Source: Gp13-AA77 sp036521995
GTDB lineage: Bacteria > Acidobacteriota > Terriglobia > UBA7540
Length of the DNA: 64,000 nucleotides
Direction: 5' to 3'
NCBI GenBank assembly: GCA_036521995.1
Contig: DATDGR010000179.1
Location: 7,725 to 71,724, forward strand
Shown here: one piece after another, positions 8,873 through 20,225 of the stretch
How the letters are laid out: every line of letters begins with the position of its first letter
Position numbering within the stretch: position 1 is the stretch's first letter
The notes under the pieces: generated by a model
What the model was told of the DNA's origin: nothing
Seen by the model: only the letters and a program-made list of their open reading frames with translations
Database searches by the model: none
Position numbers and translations under genes: made by a program

Positions 8873-11293
8873 ATGCCCTACGTGTGCATTCACGGGCACT
8901 TCTACCAACCGCCGCGGGAGAACCCGTCTCTTGAAGCCATCGAACTGCAGGACTCGGCCTACCCCTATCACGACTGGAACGAGCGCGTGACCGCTGAATG
9001 TTACGCCCGCAATGCGGTTTCGCGCATTCTGGACGGCCAGCAGCGGATCGTGGAACTGGTGAACAACTACTCCCGGATAAGCTTCAATTTTGGCCCCACC
9101 TTGCTCTCGTGGATGCAAGTCAAAGCGCCCCCGGTCTACCAGGCCGTCCTTGAAGCCGACCGTTTGAGCCAGCAGACATTCGGCGGTCACGGTTCGGCCA
9201 TGGCTCAGGCTTACAACCACTTGATCATGCCTCTTGCAAACCGGCGTGACAAGGTCACTCAAGTCCGGTGGGGCGTCAAGGATTTTCAGCGCCGCTTCAG
9301 GCGCTCCCCGGAAGGGATGTGGTTGCCCGAGACGGCCGTGGACATCGAGACGCTTGAAGTGCTGGCCGAGCACGGCATCAAATTCACGATCCTGGCCCCC
9401 CGCCAGGCCCGGCGCGTGCGCCGCAAAAGCGGCCGCGGCTGGAAAGACGTGAGCGGTGAGCGGATCGATCCGAGCCGTGCCTATCTTCACCGTCTACCCT
9501 CGCGCCGGAGGATCCATCTGTTCTTCTATGACGGACCCATCTCGCAGGCGGTCGCTTTTGAGGGCCTGCTCAACGATGGCGAACGTTTTTCGCAACGCCT
9601 CCTCAGCGGGTTTTCCGAGGCGCGGACCTGGCCGCAGTTGGTAAACATCGCAACGGATGGCGAGACCTATGGACATCATCATCGGTTCGGGGAGATGGCG
9701 CTGACTTATGCGCTGCACCAGATCCAATCGAATCAACTCGCCCAGATCACCAACTACGGCCTGTACCTCGAGCGGTATCCACCCGATCACTTCGTAGAAA
9801 TCTTCCCCAACACTTCATGGAGTTGCGCCCACGGAGTGGAGCGGTGGCGCAGCAACTGCGGCTGCAACTCCGGCGGGCACCCCGGTTGGAGCCAGGAATG
9901 GCGCACCCCGTTAAGAGAAGCCTTCGACTGGCTCAGGGATACCCTGGCAGCGCCGTACTTCGAAAGGACCTCCACTTTGCTGAAGGACCCGTGGGCAGCA
10001 CGCGACGATTACATCGACGTGATCCTGGATCGTTCGCCTGCGAATGTGGATCAATTCCTCGGCGAGCACGCCATCCGCCCGCTCGAGGAGAACGACAAGG
10101 TGACGGCGCTGAAACTGCTCGAACTGCAGCGGCACGCGCTGCTGATGTACACCAGTTGCGGCTGGTTTTTTGACGACCTCTCAGGCCTCGAGACCGTTCA
10201 AGTGATCCAGTACGCCGGGCGCGCCGTGCAGCTCGCCCAGGAACTATTTGGCGGCCCGCTCGAATCCGACTTTGTAGAGCGCTTGGGGAAGGCGAAAGGC
10301 AACGTTCCAGAGCATGGTGATGGAGCCCAGATCTACGAAAAGTTCGTCAAGCCGGCAGTCGTCGACATGACGAAACTTGCGGCCCATTACGCCATCAGTT
10401 CGGTGTTTGAGCCCTATGGCGATCACACCAAGATCTATTGCTACGACGCCTACCGCCAAGGCTACCTGGCGAATACCGAGGGCAAAATGCGGTTGGCCAT
10501 CGGCCGCGCGCGCTTCACGTCAGAGATCACTCGCGAGTCCGCCAGCTTCAGCTTTGGCGTCCTTCACCTGGGTGACCACAACGTCAGAGCCGGCGTCCGC
10601 CCGTTCAGCCACGATGAAGACTACCAGGAATTGGTGAAGGGGCTCAGCGAGGCCTTTTCGAAGGCCGACGTGGCAGAAGTCATTCGGCTGGTGGACCAAG
10701 GGTTCGGCCAGCGGGTCTACTCGCTGAAGTCGCTCTTCCGCGATGAGCAGAGGAAGATTGTTAATCTCCTGCTGCAGGAAGGCCTGGCGGAGGCGATTGC
10801 AGCCTATCGGAGCACCTATGAGAATCACGCAGCTCTGATCCGCTTTCTGAACGGACTGGGAATTCCGCTTCCCAACGCCTTCCAGGCGGCCGCCGAGCTG
10901 GCGCTGAACGGCCAATTGCGCTTGGCTTTCGAACGCCCCGAACTTGATCTGGAAGGAGTCCGCAGCCTCCTCAGGGAAACCGAAAACATGAAGGTGCCAT
11001 TAGACGTTGAGACTCTGGAGTTTGTGATCCGGAGAAAAGTCGAAGAAAGGGCGGCGCAACTGGCCTCGCGGCCGGACATCGAGAGCGCGCGGAAACTGAA
11101 TCGTCTGCTCGATCTCGTAGGTTCCCTGCCATTTCCCCTAAACCTGTGGAAGGCTCAGAATATCGTTTACGCCTTGCTCGTCCAGCCCGATCAGGAATTG
11201 CGCTCGGAGGCGGAGCAGGATTCTTTAACTGACGAAGGCTGGGCGCACGAGATCGCGCAAGTGAGGGAGAAGCTGAGTATACGGACTCAATGA
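8873..11293 (+). CDS. glycoside hydrolase family 57 protein with DUF3536
   Basis: An 806-residue cytoplasmic protein (no signal). The N-terminus MPYVCIHGHFYQPPREN is the first GH57 motif. The nucleophile region is GMWLPETAVD (Glu near residue 153) and the acid region is NIATDGETYGHHHRFGEMAL (Asp near 262). The C-terminal half is the DUF3536 extension. Related proteins are linked to alpha-glucan metabolism (amylase, branching or transferase type activity), which fits the neighbouring GlgE pathway, but the exact reaction is unproven. The ATG at 8873 is preferred over the open frame to 8696 because the family begins there and GGAGGAG/GGGAG precede it. It converges with the maltokinase gene, 122 bases away. 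Confidence 0.88.
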   Translation: MPYVCIHGHFYQPPRENPSLEAIELQDSAYPYHDWNERVTAECYARNAVSRILDGQQRIVELVNNYSRISFNFGPTLLSWMQVKAPPVYQAVLEADRLSQQTFGGHGSAMAQAYNHLIMPLANRRDKVTQVRWGVKDFQRRFRRSPEGMWLPETAVDIETLEVLAEHGIKFTILAPRQARRVRRKSGRGWKDVSGERIDPSRAYLHRLPSRRRIHLFFYDGPISQAVAFEGLLNDGERFSQRLLSGFSEARTWPQLVNIATDGETYGHHHRFGEMALTYALHQIQSNQLAQITNYGLYLERYPPDHFVEIFPNTSWSCAHGVERWRSNCGCNSGGHPGWSQEWRTPLREAFDWLRDTLAAPYFERTSTLLKDPWAARDDYIDVILDRSPANVDQFLGEHAIRPLEENDKVTALKLLELQRHALLMYTSCGWFFDDLSGLETVQVIQYAGRAVQLAQELFGGPLESDFVERLGKAKGNVPEHGDGAQIYEKFVKPAVVDMTKLAAHYAISSVFEPYGDHTKIYCYDAYRQGYLANTEGKMRLAIGRARFTSEITRESASFSFGVLHLGDHNVRAGVRPFSHDEDYQELVKGLSEAFSKADVAEVIRLVDQGFGQRVYSLKSLFRDEQRKIVNLLLQEGLAEAIAAYRSTYENHAALIRFLNGLGIPLPNAFQAAAELALNGQLRLAFERPELDLEGVRSLLRETENMKVPLDVETLEFVIRRKVEERAAQLASRPDIESARKLNRLLDLVGSLPFPLNLWKAQNIVYALLVQPDQELRSEAEQDSLTDEGWAHEIAQVREKLSIRTQ

Positions 11294-11415
11294 GTTGACG
11301 GAAAACACATCGCCACTGCCGCGGGATGTGAGATTAGGGCTTTCACACATGGGGAGCTCTTGGGTTCTGAGTTGATGAGATGTATTGACGCGGTCCGTGC
11401 CTAGAGCCGGGAGCA

Positions 11416-13011
11416 TCATGGGCAGAGTATCTCGAGCATTCCTTCCAGCGGAATGGATACCCAGTCCGGCCGGTTGTTCAGCTCATACCCAAGTTCGTAG
11501 GTTGCCTTGCCCAGTAAGTAGACGTCGAGTAAGACCTTACTTGCGCGGGGTGAGCTGGGAAGGAGAGAGACGTTGCTGAGGGAGTCCGTATAGGCACCTA
11601 TGAAGTGGGCGGACGCGCTGTCCTTCCAAGACCGCGCCCAGTCTGGCCAGCTAAGAACAGCCCCCGACTTGCCTGCTTCAAGCCACTCCCGCAAGCCCTT
11701 GTCCGCTGCGTAGTGGAGTGACCTCAACATTCCTGCTACGTCCTGCAAGGGCGAGTGCTTCGCTCTGCGCTCACGGAGCGGGCGGGCCGGTTCCCCCTCG
11801 AAATCGATGATGACGAAGTCCCCATTGGAGCAAAGCACTTGTCCAAGGTGATAGTCTCCGTGAATGCGAGTGAGGCTGCCGTCCAAGGTCAACTCAGCCA
11901 AAGCCTGAAGCCGCTGTTCTACCGCGCCGTGCAGGTCCAGCAGCGCCTGCGCGCGCTTCCGGACGCCAGGGGCAAGGCCGCCGAGTTGGGTCCGAAGCAG
12001 TTGAGATGTCCTTGCCCATTGCACCATCAGGGAGCGCTGCAGCTCGATCCGGTAAGAGGCCGAGAAGGCCTCGGGAGCGAAATTGGGGTCATTGCGGTCC
12101 GTAGACAGAGCAAGGTGGAGCTCGGCTGTGCGGCGTCCGAGCAGCTCCAATGCCTGAAGGTAGGGCCCAAGCAGCCCGAGGGCTGGTGCGGGCGCTTCTT
12201 GTGGGCCGAATCCCGAACGCTCCTCGCTGCCTTGGGTGAACGGCGATTCCCTTCCAGCCTGTACCACGCGGAGAAAATAATCGGACAGCGCCCGCAGAGT
12301 GTACTCCCAAGCGTTGCCTTGGTTCGGGACCAGGGACTGAAGAATGCCGATCGTGCGGCTCGACGCTTGACTTCGATAGACGATGGACCCCATGACCGCG
12401 GGGACGTTCGCGAAGCGGGCACGTTCGGTCAGAAAGCTTCCGATCTCAAGTTCAGGATTAACGCCTTCTCCGGCCTGCCGCAGCAGCTTCAAGATAAATC
12501 GGTCTCCAAAAATAACCGAGCTGTTGCTCTGCTCGACCTTGAGCAGTGTTGGCCGGAGCTCATTCGGAGACCGACGAGGAAGGCCTTGGTAGGTGCTCGT
12601 GGACGTCGCGGAAACTTCGCCGTCCTCTCCGCGAAAAATGAGCCCGCGATCAATGGCTTTCAAAAGCAAGGTAAGGAAGCCGGAGTCAAGCAGAGCGTCC
12701 TGAAGCTCCGTGCCATTCTCGATCTCAGACAGCTGGAGTGTGGAATCGCTCAGACGAGACAGAAGTGGCCGGACAAGCCTGTTCGTGAGAAGCGGCACCG
12801 CGTAGGTTTCATCGGGGAATTGATCGGCATACTTGACTGACGCCAGAACAAGCTCGGCGGGAGCGCGATCGTCGCTCATCGGGATGACGTCCAGAATCTC
12901 AACCGAGCTCAGCGCGCGTGCCTTCCCGCCAAACCATCGTTGTTGCGCCAGGAAGGGCTGCAACCTGTCGGCCAGCCATTTCCTAGACGAAGTGTTGCGT
13001 GCTGAGTCCAT
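11416..13011 (-). CDS. mak: maltokinase (ATP:maltose 1-phosphotransferase)
   Basis: A 531-residue kinase that would phosphorylate maltose from TreS to maltose-1-phosphate for GlgE. The N-terminal cap begins near LQPFLAQQRWFGGKARAL, typical of Pep2/Mak. The aminoglycoside-phosphotransferase-like lobe carries TRIHGDYHLGQVL (catalytic-loop Asp near residue 398) and FVIIDFEGEPARPLRER (metal-binding DFEGEP), followed by SPLQDVAGMLRSLHYA. In many bacteria this kinase is fused to TreS; here it is a separate gene and the last of the operon, downstream of the MscS-like gene by 59 bases. No strong ribosome site is visible before the ATG at 13011. Family assignment is secure; the symbol follows common use. 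Confidence 0.9.
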   Translation of the reverse strand: MDSARNTSSRKWLADRLQPFLAQQRWFGGKARALSSVEILDVIPMSDDRAPAELVLASVKYADQFPDETYAVPLLTNRLVRPLLSRLSDSTLQLSEIENGTELQDALLDSGFLTLLLKAIDRGLIFRGEDGEVSATSTSTYQGLPRRSPNELRPTLLKVEQSNSSVIFGDRFILKLLRQAGEGVNPELEIGSFLTERARFANVPAVMGSIVYRSQASSRTIGILQSLVPNQGNAWEYTLRALSDYFLRVVQAGRESPFTQGSEERSGFGPQEAPAPALGLLGPYLQALELLGRRTAELHLALSTDRNDPNFAPEAFSASYRIELQRSLMVQWARTSQLLRTQLGGLAPGVRKRAQALLDLHGAVEQRLQALAELTLDGSLTRIHGDYHLGQVLCSNGDFVIIDFEGEPARPLRERRAKHSPLQDVAGMLRSLHYAADKGLREWLEAGKSGAVLSWPDWARSWKDSASAHFIGAYTDSLSNVSLLPSSPRASKVLLDVYLLGKATYELGYELNNRPDWVSIPLEGMLEILCP

Positions 13012-13070
13012 ACGCAGTGCGGCGTCTAAGGACCACGCGCGGCGTCTTCAGTACGCCGGGACGGCCAGCC

Positions 13071-13769
13071 TCACAGGTGTGAGATTTCCTGCTCCTCGCG
13101 GTGGTCCTTAGAAAGGTGCTTTTCGATCAGGTGCTTGGCGGCGTCGCGTCCTCCCAGACCAAACGCAATCGCCATGCCCAGCATCACGGCACCAAAAGCG
13201 ATCGAGAATGCGATCAACACCACATGGCCACCGAGCCCGATCTGATCCAGTGCCATGCTGACAGCCAGAATCGTGATCAAGAACCTCACCGGAACGCTAA
13301 ACAGACGCGGAGAGGATAGGTTGGCATTGACAGCGGCCAGCAGCGCTGCCCGGGAGAAAAAGGCCGCGGCCAGAAGTCCGACGAAGAGAATGAGCAAGGC
13401 CACGAAGAGCTGGGGCAAAAGGAGAAAGAACCGGGAGATCTGTTCCTGCAACGCAAAGATCCCCAGGGCGCTGAAGCCGAGGAACATGAAAGCGATGCCC
13501 ACCACCCAAAACACCAGCCGGCTCAACAATTCCTCCGGGGACGGCAAAGCTGCCTTAGCCAACATTTGAGTGATGCCTGCACTGGCGCTGACACGATTGA
13601 ATCTCAGCCAAGTAAACGCATACTTGACCACCAGCCTGAGAAGCAGTGCGATGAGCCAGCCCACCGCGATGATGATGAGCATGGCGAGCAGACGCGGGAG
13701 AAACTGCAGGACCAAGTCGATGAAGTTGCCAAGGCTGTGTTGTAAGCTTTGCATAAAGTAGTCAACCAT
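13071..13769 (-). CDS. MscS-like small conductance channel, conserved TM-helix type
   Basis: A 232-residue integral membrane protein with about five hydrophobic helices (around 13-42, 63-85, 95-120, 145-170 and 180-205) and the glycine/alanine-rich final segment AFGAVMLGMAIAFGLGGRDA, the pore-helix pattern of the 'conserved TM helix' branch of mechanosensitive channels. The usual C-terminal cytoplasmic cage is absent, as in other short members. The ATG at 13769 is chosen because GAGGTG lies four bases upstream; a TTG at 13781 overlapping the previous stop is the alternative. Its position inside the trehalose/alpha-glucan operon suggests release or sensing of compatible solutes under osmotic downshift, an inference from context. 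Confidence 0.75.
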   Translation of the reverse strand: MVDYFMQSLQHSLGNFIDLVLQFLPRLLAMLIIIAVGWLIALLLRLVVKYAFTWLRFNRVSASAGITQMLAKAALPSPEELLSRLVFWVVGIAFMFLGFSALGIFALQEQISRFFLLLPQLFVALLILFVGLLAAAFFSRAALLAAVNANLSSPRLFSVPVRFLITILAVSMALDQIGLGGHVVLIAFSIAFGAVMLGMAIAFGLGGRDAAKHLIEKHLSKDHREEQEISHL

Positions 13770-13777
13770 ATTGCACC

Positions 13778-15049
13778 TCAACTTTCAGTCGCCCATCGTT
13801 TGATCAAGTACGGCAGATCTTGCTCATATCGGCGTGATAGTTGTTCCAACCGCTCGTTCAGCCCCTCCGGATCGGCCTGCTCATTCTCGGCCACGAACGC
13901 GCCGATGCGGCCTTGGTACAAAGGCGCGAGCGCTTGCAAAAGGTGATCACGATTAATCACCGAGCGATGGTAGGAGGCGGCAAAGTCGTACACTGTCTTG
14001 ACCCACAACTCGTCGGGGAACGCGAAATCGCCGTTCTTGGAAGCGGACAAGGCTTTGATTTCGGCCAGTGTCTCGTGAGAAAGGATGGGCGCAATGATGT
14101 CATCGAGTTCCGTGATTCCACGGCGAAACGTTTGGAGCATCTGCTCGCGTTGAACGTGCACCGGCTCAAGAGTCACGGTCGGTCCGAGCTCCAGATTGGC
14201 CACCGCTTCGCTATCTTTCCGGTCCATCCAGAAACCAGCGTGCAGTTCCATAAACCTGAACAAAGGTCCGACCACTTGACGAATGCTAGCGACCAGGTCC
14301 GGTGACGAGCGACCCGGCTTCGGGGCCTTGGGTCCAAGATAGGCTTGGCCGACTCTCCAGCGGCTAGCCAGGGCGGTGGTTGTTGCCCAAAGCTCCGGGG
14401 CGGATTGAACGGCTTCTTCTTGCCAGGATTCCGCCGTCAGAAGCTGCGAAGCCAGCTTACCGGAGAGACCGATTTCCGTGCCTGCCGGCTCCCGGAGAGA
14501 CCGCCCGTAGACACCGCCCACCATGGGAGAGACAACGTTCTTGATAAGCAGGCCGCCAAATTTCGGACGCTGATAGACCGGGGCCACAAGATCAAACCCA
14601 TCTTTGTAGACCGGGCGTATCAGGTTGGACACCCACTCCGGTGTGACAGCTTCCAGATCCGGTGAGAATATGGCGCAGGCCTTGGCTCTCAGCAAGTCGG
14701 CGGCGGTCGCAAAGATGCGCCACGCGCCCCCTTTTCCAAGGTTGGGGTGGTAGGAAGTCGCGAGCCGGTGCATAGTGCGCAAGGGAGACCACTCGAGTGG
14801 GTCGTTGCGGCTGTCGAGGAAAGCTGTGGCGACGGCGTCGGCCGTGCCGTCGCTGGACTGGGCGTCAGCGTTAACCAGCATGCAGCGGGCGCGCGGGAAG
14901 TATTTGACGAGCCCGATCTGCAGCGTAGTCAAGACCGGCGCGACGGTATCGGCATGGTTCGCAGTGGGAATGCCAACCAGAACGTCAACCTCGCCCACGG
15001 CAGTCAGTTCGTCCAGGAACTTGTCTGACAAAAACGAGTCTGCGGCCAC
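13778..15049 (-). CDS. GT-A glycosyltransferase, mannosyl/glucosylglycerate synthase-like
   Basis: A 423-residue family-2-type glycosyltransferase. The N-terminal nucleotide-sugar domain shows VDVLVGIPTANHADTV, the loop YHPNLGKGGAWR, and IFSPDLEAVTPEWVSNLIRP where related enzymes have a DXD-type metal motif. It also has GGVYGRSLREPAGTEIGLSG. The helical C-terminus (FPDELWVKTVYDFAASYH) recalls mannosylglycerate synthase. The first Asp of the DXD appears replaced (SPD), so the donor-binding details may differ. The GTG at 15049 is chosen because GGAGAG precedes it and it lies 55 bases past the treS stop; the frame is open back to 15199 inside treS. A product such as glucosyl- or mannosylglycerate would fit an osmoadaptation operon but is inferred. 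Confidence 0.7.
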   Translation of the reverse strand: MAADSFLSDKFLDELTAVGEVDVLVGIPTANHADTVAPVLTTLQIGLVKYFPRARCMLVNADAQSSDGTADAVATAFLDSRNDPLEWSPLRTMHRLATSYHPNLGKGGAWRIFATAADLLRAKACAIFSPDLEAVTPEWVSNLIRPVYKDGFDLVAPVYQRPKFGGLLIKNVVSPMVGGVYGRSLREPAGTEIGLSGKLASQLLTAESWQEEAVQSAPELWATTTALASRWRVGQAYLGPKAPKPGRSSPDLVASIRQVVGPLFRFMELHAGFWMDRKDSEAVANLELGPTVTLEPVHVQREQMLQTFRRGITELDDIIAPILSHETLAEIKALSASKNGDFAFPDELWVKTVYDFAASYHRSVINRDHLLQALAPLYQGRIGAFVAENEQADPEGLNERLEQLSRRYEQDLPYLIKRWATES

Positions 15050-15104
15050 CGAATTCTCTCCGAGGCTGGCGAACGTCTGTAGAAAGCCCAGGCCAGACAG
15101 CCGA

Positions 15105-16754
15105 TCAAATCCGGCGCAGTCGGAACCAGTAAAACTGGTAAGGACCGAGGGTGACCAGATAAGGGTGCTGTCTGATCCGTGGGAAGGGATTGCCGCCAAA
15201 CATCTCGATCGGAATGAGCCCTGCGAAGCCGCTCAGATCGAGCTCTGCGGCGTGCGCCGAACTCGAGAGGTTGTTGATCACCAGTACCCGCTCGTCGCCG
15301 AGCTGCCGGACATAGGCCAGTACCCTGTGATTCGTAGGCTTCAGAAAGTCGATCGAGCCTCGCCCGAATACTTGCGTCGACTTTCGCACTTGGATCATCC
15401 GCTTCATCCAAGAAAGCAACGAGTGTTCGGACCGCCGCTGCGACTCCACGTTGATCGCCTGATAACCGTAAAGCGAATTTGAAATAACCGGGAAGTAGAG
15501 TTGCTCGGGCTCGGCCGTAGAAAAGCCCGCATTCCATCCGCCGCTCCACTGCATGGGCGTTCGCACGCCGTTTCGGTCACCCAGGTGCACGTTGTCGCCC
15601 ATGCCGATCTCATCTCCATAGTAGATGACCGGGCTGCCGGGCAGCGACATCAGCATGCTGTTCATCAGCTCCACAAGCCGGCGATCATTCTCCATCAGCG
15701 GAGCGAGACGCCGGCGAATGCCCAGGTTCAGCCGAGCCGTCTTGTCACGAGCGTACTCGTCATACATGTAGTCGCGCTCTTCATCGGTCACCATTTCGAG
15801 AGTCAGTTCATCGTGGTTGCGCAGAAAGGTAGCCCACTGGCAACTCTCAGGGATGGGAGGCGTCCTTTCCAGAATCTCGATGATGGGTTTGCGGTCTTCC
15901 AGCCGAACCCCCATGAACATCCGGGGCATCAGGGGAAAGTGGAAGGCCAAGTGGCACTCGTCGCCATCACCGAAGTAGGGGCGAACGTCGGACGGCCACT
16001 GGTTCGCTTCGGCCAGCAGGAACCGCCCCGGATAGTGCTCGTCCAGGCGCTGGCGATAGAACTTGAGCATGGCATGGGTTTCGGGCAGGTTTTCGCAGGA
16101 TGTGCCCTCGCGCTCCACCAGGTAAGGCACGGCGTCAAGGCGAAAGCCGTCCACACCCCGATCGAGCCAGAATTTCATCACGTTCCACATCTCTTCTCGA
16201 ACGCCTGCATGGTCGTAATTCAGATCAGGCTGGTGATGGAAAAATCGATGCCAATAATACGCCTTGGACAAAGGGTCCCAGGCCCAATTGGAGCGCTCCG
16301 TGTCCGTGAAAATGATGCGCGCGCTGCGGTATTTCTCGTCCGTGTCGCTCCAGACGTACCAATCGTGCCGGGGATCCTCGGGCGAGCGCCGTGCCTCCTG
16401 AAACCACGGGTGCTGATCGGAAGTGTGATTCAGAACGAGTTCAATCAGGACTGCCAGGCCATGGCGATGAGCCTCTCGCAGGAACAGCTCAAAATCTTCC
16501 AGGGTCCCGTAGGCCGGATTGACGTTGGTGTAGTCCGCGATGTCATAACCGTCGTCGCGGAGCGGCGAAGGGAAGAAAGGCAACAACCAGATGACCGTGA
16601 CGCCCAGCGACTGCAGATAGCCCAGCTTGTCCAGCAGGCCGCGGAAGTCACCGATCCCGTCGGCATTGCTGTCGTTGAAGGCTCGGACGTGCACCTCGTA
16701 GAAGATGGCGTCCTTGTACCAAGTTGGATCGTCAGTTCTCAGGGCACTTTCCAT
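15105..16754 (-). CDS. treS: trehalose synthase (maltose alpha-D-glucosyltransferase)
   Basis: A 549-residue GH13 enzyme that reversibly isomerises maltose and trehalose. It starts near DPTWYKDAIFYEVHVRAF, the classical TreS N-terminus. Conserved regions are VLIELVLNHTSDQHPWF, DGFRLDAVP (nucleophile Asp near residue 205), FLLAEANQWP (acid Glu near 248) and FLRNHDELTLEM (third Asp near 317). The C-terminal beta domain ends GPYQFYWFRL. No kinase domain is fused; that activity is in the separate gene at 11416-13011. The ATG at 16754 has GAGTGG upstream; a GTG at 16772 would add six residues. It follows glgE by about 118 bases and heads towards the glycosyltransferase gene in the same operon. Confidence 0.94.
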   Translation of the reverse strand: MESALRTDDPTWYKDAIFYEVHVRAFNDSNADGIGDFRGLLDKLGYLQSLGVTVIWLLPFFPSPLRDDGYDIADYTNVNPAYGTLEDFELFLREAHRHGLAVLIELVLNHTSDQHPWFQEARRSPEDPRHDWYVWSDTDEKYRSARIIFTDTERSNWAWDPLSKAYYWHRFFHHQPDLNYDHAGVREEMWNVMKFWLDRGVDGFRLDAVPYLVEREGTSCENLPETHAMLKFYRQRLDEHYPGRFLLAEANQWPSDVRPYFGDGDECHLAFHFPLMPRMFMGVRLEDRKPIIEILERTPPIPESCQWATFLRNHDELTLEMVTDEERDYMYDEYARDKTARLNLGIRRRLAPLMENDRRLVELMNSMLMSLPGSPVIYYGDEIGMGDNVHLGDRNGVRTPMQWSGGWNAGFSTAEPEQLYFPVISNSLYGYQAINVESQRRSEHSLLSWMKRMIQVRKSTQVFGRGSIDFLKPTNHRVLAYVRQLGDERVLVINNLSSSAHAAELDLSGFAGLIPIEMFGGNPFPRIRQHPYLVTLGPYQFYWFRLRRI

Positions 16755-16872
16755 GGGTAACCCACTCGCCACAGGCTGGTCGGAGAAGCCTCATTGATCC
16801 AGACTGCTGGCTGCTGAAGAACACGTTGGCCTTGCCCGCATTTGGAGTCATTTTGACCGCCCCGCCGGACGG

Positions 16873-18849
<1,977 letters not shown>

Positions 18850-19125
18850 CAAGTCGGTTCTCCTATGCTTTACGACCCCGCGAGTGCCGCGTCCCTCGCG
18901 GAGACCTCAATTCCATCTTACAAGAAGTCACTCGCGGGCAAGCCCACGGAAAGCGATCTGGAAACTTTTCCTCTCAAATCATGAGCGCGTTTCGGGGAGG
19001 GACAACATCCCTTGGGCTTCCTTCCCGCTGCAGCCCAACACCAGCAAATTTCATGGCACTTCTATTCGAGGGATTGCGCTTTACGAAGTGAGAGGCCATG
19101 AGGCCCAACTGAAAAGGAGAAGAAC

Positions 19126-19500
19126 ATGTTCACGAAAACTCGCAAGACTCACAAAACAATTTTCGCCGTAAGCTTTGCGCTCGTGGCGATTCTGGCCAGC
19201 GCGATTTCAGTGGCCGCGCAGTCCAGCTACCACAGCCTCACGATGGAGAACAACACGGGATACGACATTTACCAGGTGCGTCTCTCCCCCGTGAATGACC
19301 CTTTCTGGGAGCGCGACCTCCTGGGAACCAGGGTCTTCGAAGATGGGACTTCGTTTACGGTCACCCAGATCTCGCCCGGACGCTACGACATTGGATTTGT
19401 CGATCAAGATGCTGATGTTTGCGTGCTCCACGACGTGGCCATCTATAACAACCTATCCTGGGACCTGTCGCAGAGGTGGCTCTTGAACTGTGAGCGATAG
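19126..19500 (+). CDS. small secreted protein of unknown function
   Basis: A 124-residue protein with a clear Sec signal: basic MFTKTRKTHKTI, a hydrophobic run to about residue 30 and an AAQSS cleavage site. The mature part (about 92 residues) has MENNTGYDIYQVRLSP, then WERDLLGTRVFEDG and PGRYDIGFVDQDADVC. This 'N-TGY-I--V-LSP ... W--DLLG ... PG-YD' pattern recurs in small exported bacterial proteins and looks like a compact beta-sandwich; the function is not known. Two cysteines in the mature part could form a disulphide. AAAAGGAGAAGAAC just upstream of the ATG is a strong ribosome site. A perfect hairpin 31 bases past the stop probably ends the transcript, so the gene appears monocistronic. 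Confidence 0.8.
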   Translation: MFTKTRKTHKTIFAVSFALVAILASAISVAAQSSYHSLTMENNTGYDIYQVRLSPVNDPFWERDLLGTRVFEDGTSFTVTQISPGRYDIGFVDQDADVCVLHDVAIYNNLSWDLSQRWLLNCER

Positions 19501-19530
19501 CTCATTTGAGCCGCGTCGAGATCCCCATTC

Positions 19531-19564
19531 AGGTTCTGGAGAGGCAACCGCCTTTCCAGAACCT
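19531..19564 (+). terminator. strong hairpin after the secreted-protein gene
   Basis: AGGTTCTGGA pairs perfectly with TCCAGAACCT, and an inner AGGC-AACC-GCCT stem-loop extends it, so 34 bases fold into one long hairpin. It is followed by ATTCTTCTC, a weak T tract, and lies 31 bases after the stop at 19500. Confidence 0.65.
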
Positions 19565-20071
19565 ATTCTTCTCGTATCCCAAGTTTCCTGAATCACCTTT
19601 GATACGACTCCAACCCGATTTATTCCGCCGCGCCACGCGGATCAGGCCTGAGCGGGTGGCTCGGAAGTCGCTGAGACGGCCGTGCACCAGGGCTGGTCAA
19701 GCGTCAGGGTCGACCCGGTCGCCCGGTCGGGCCTGCCCCTCTTGACACGCCAGCGACCTTGAAGTATCCTCATACGTTACTAACTCTATAGCGCAGCCGA
19801 GAATCTGCCCGAGGATCTGCGAGGGTATGCTGCAACGGGACCAGAAAGCCATGACCCAGGCCGCCTTGCTAGGCTACCTCTCCGCCGCTTTTGCGGGGGA
19901 GGCGCTCGCGGGGATGAGGACGGCGAAGGGATGTCGGGAAACATCGGGCTGGCCCTCTGCCGGAAACTGGAAGCGACGCGGCGGGAGCCGCTGTGGGCGA
20001 TGCTTCCAGACCCTTTCGTTTAGGGCCCCCTCCCCCGGTCAAAAAATTTCAAAAACGAACCCGAGAAGTTG

Positions 20072-20129
20072 TTTAGAATCAACAAAACGATGCAAAAACG
20101 AACCTAGAACGAACCTAAACGAACCCGAG
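20072..20129. repeat. AGAATCA + triple GAACC repeat, copy 2
   Basis: TTTAGAATCAACAAAACG followed by ACGAACCTAG, ACGAACCTAA and ACGAACCCGAG, box starts 10-11 bases apart. Same part order as copies at 6064 and 20158. Confidence 0.7.
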
Positions 20130-20157
20130 CTTTGGCGATACTTGTTCAAGCAAGGGC

Positions 20158-20225
20158 TTTAAAATCAGCAAGGCGTTTTGACGAAGGACAAAACGAACCT
20201 AGAACGAACCCAAAACGAACCCGAG
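20158..20225. repeat. AGAATCA + triple GAACC repeat, copy 3
   Basis: TTTAAAATCAGCAAGGCG followed by ACGAACCTAG, ACGAACCCAA and ACGAACCCGAG, box starts 11 bases apart. It lies 29 bases after copy 2, so the two form a short tandem. Confidence 0.7.

Noticed and set aside
11294..11415. Bidirectional terminator between the GH57 gene and mak
   Set aside because: CACATC/GATGTG can pair, but the stem is short with a 13-base loop and lacks a T run on either side.
19506..19745. 79-residue open frame after the secreted protein
   Set aside because: It overlaps the terminator hairpin, has no ribosome site and no recognisable sequence.
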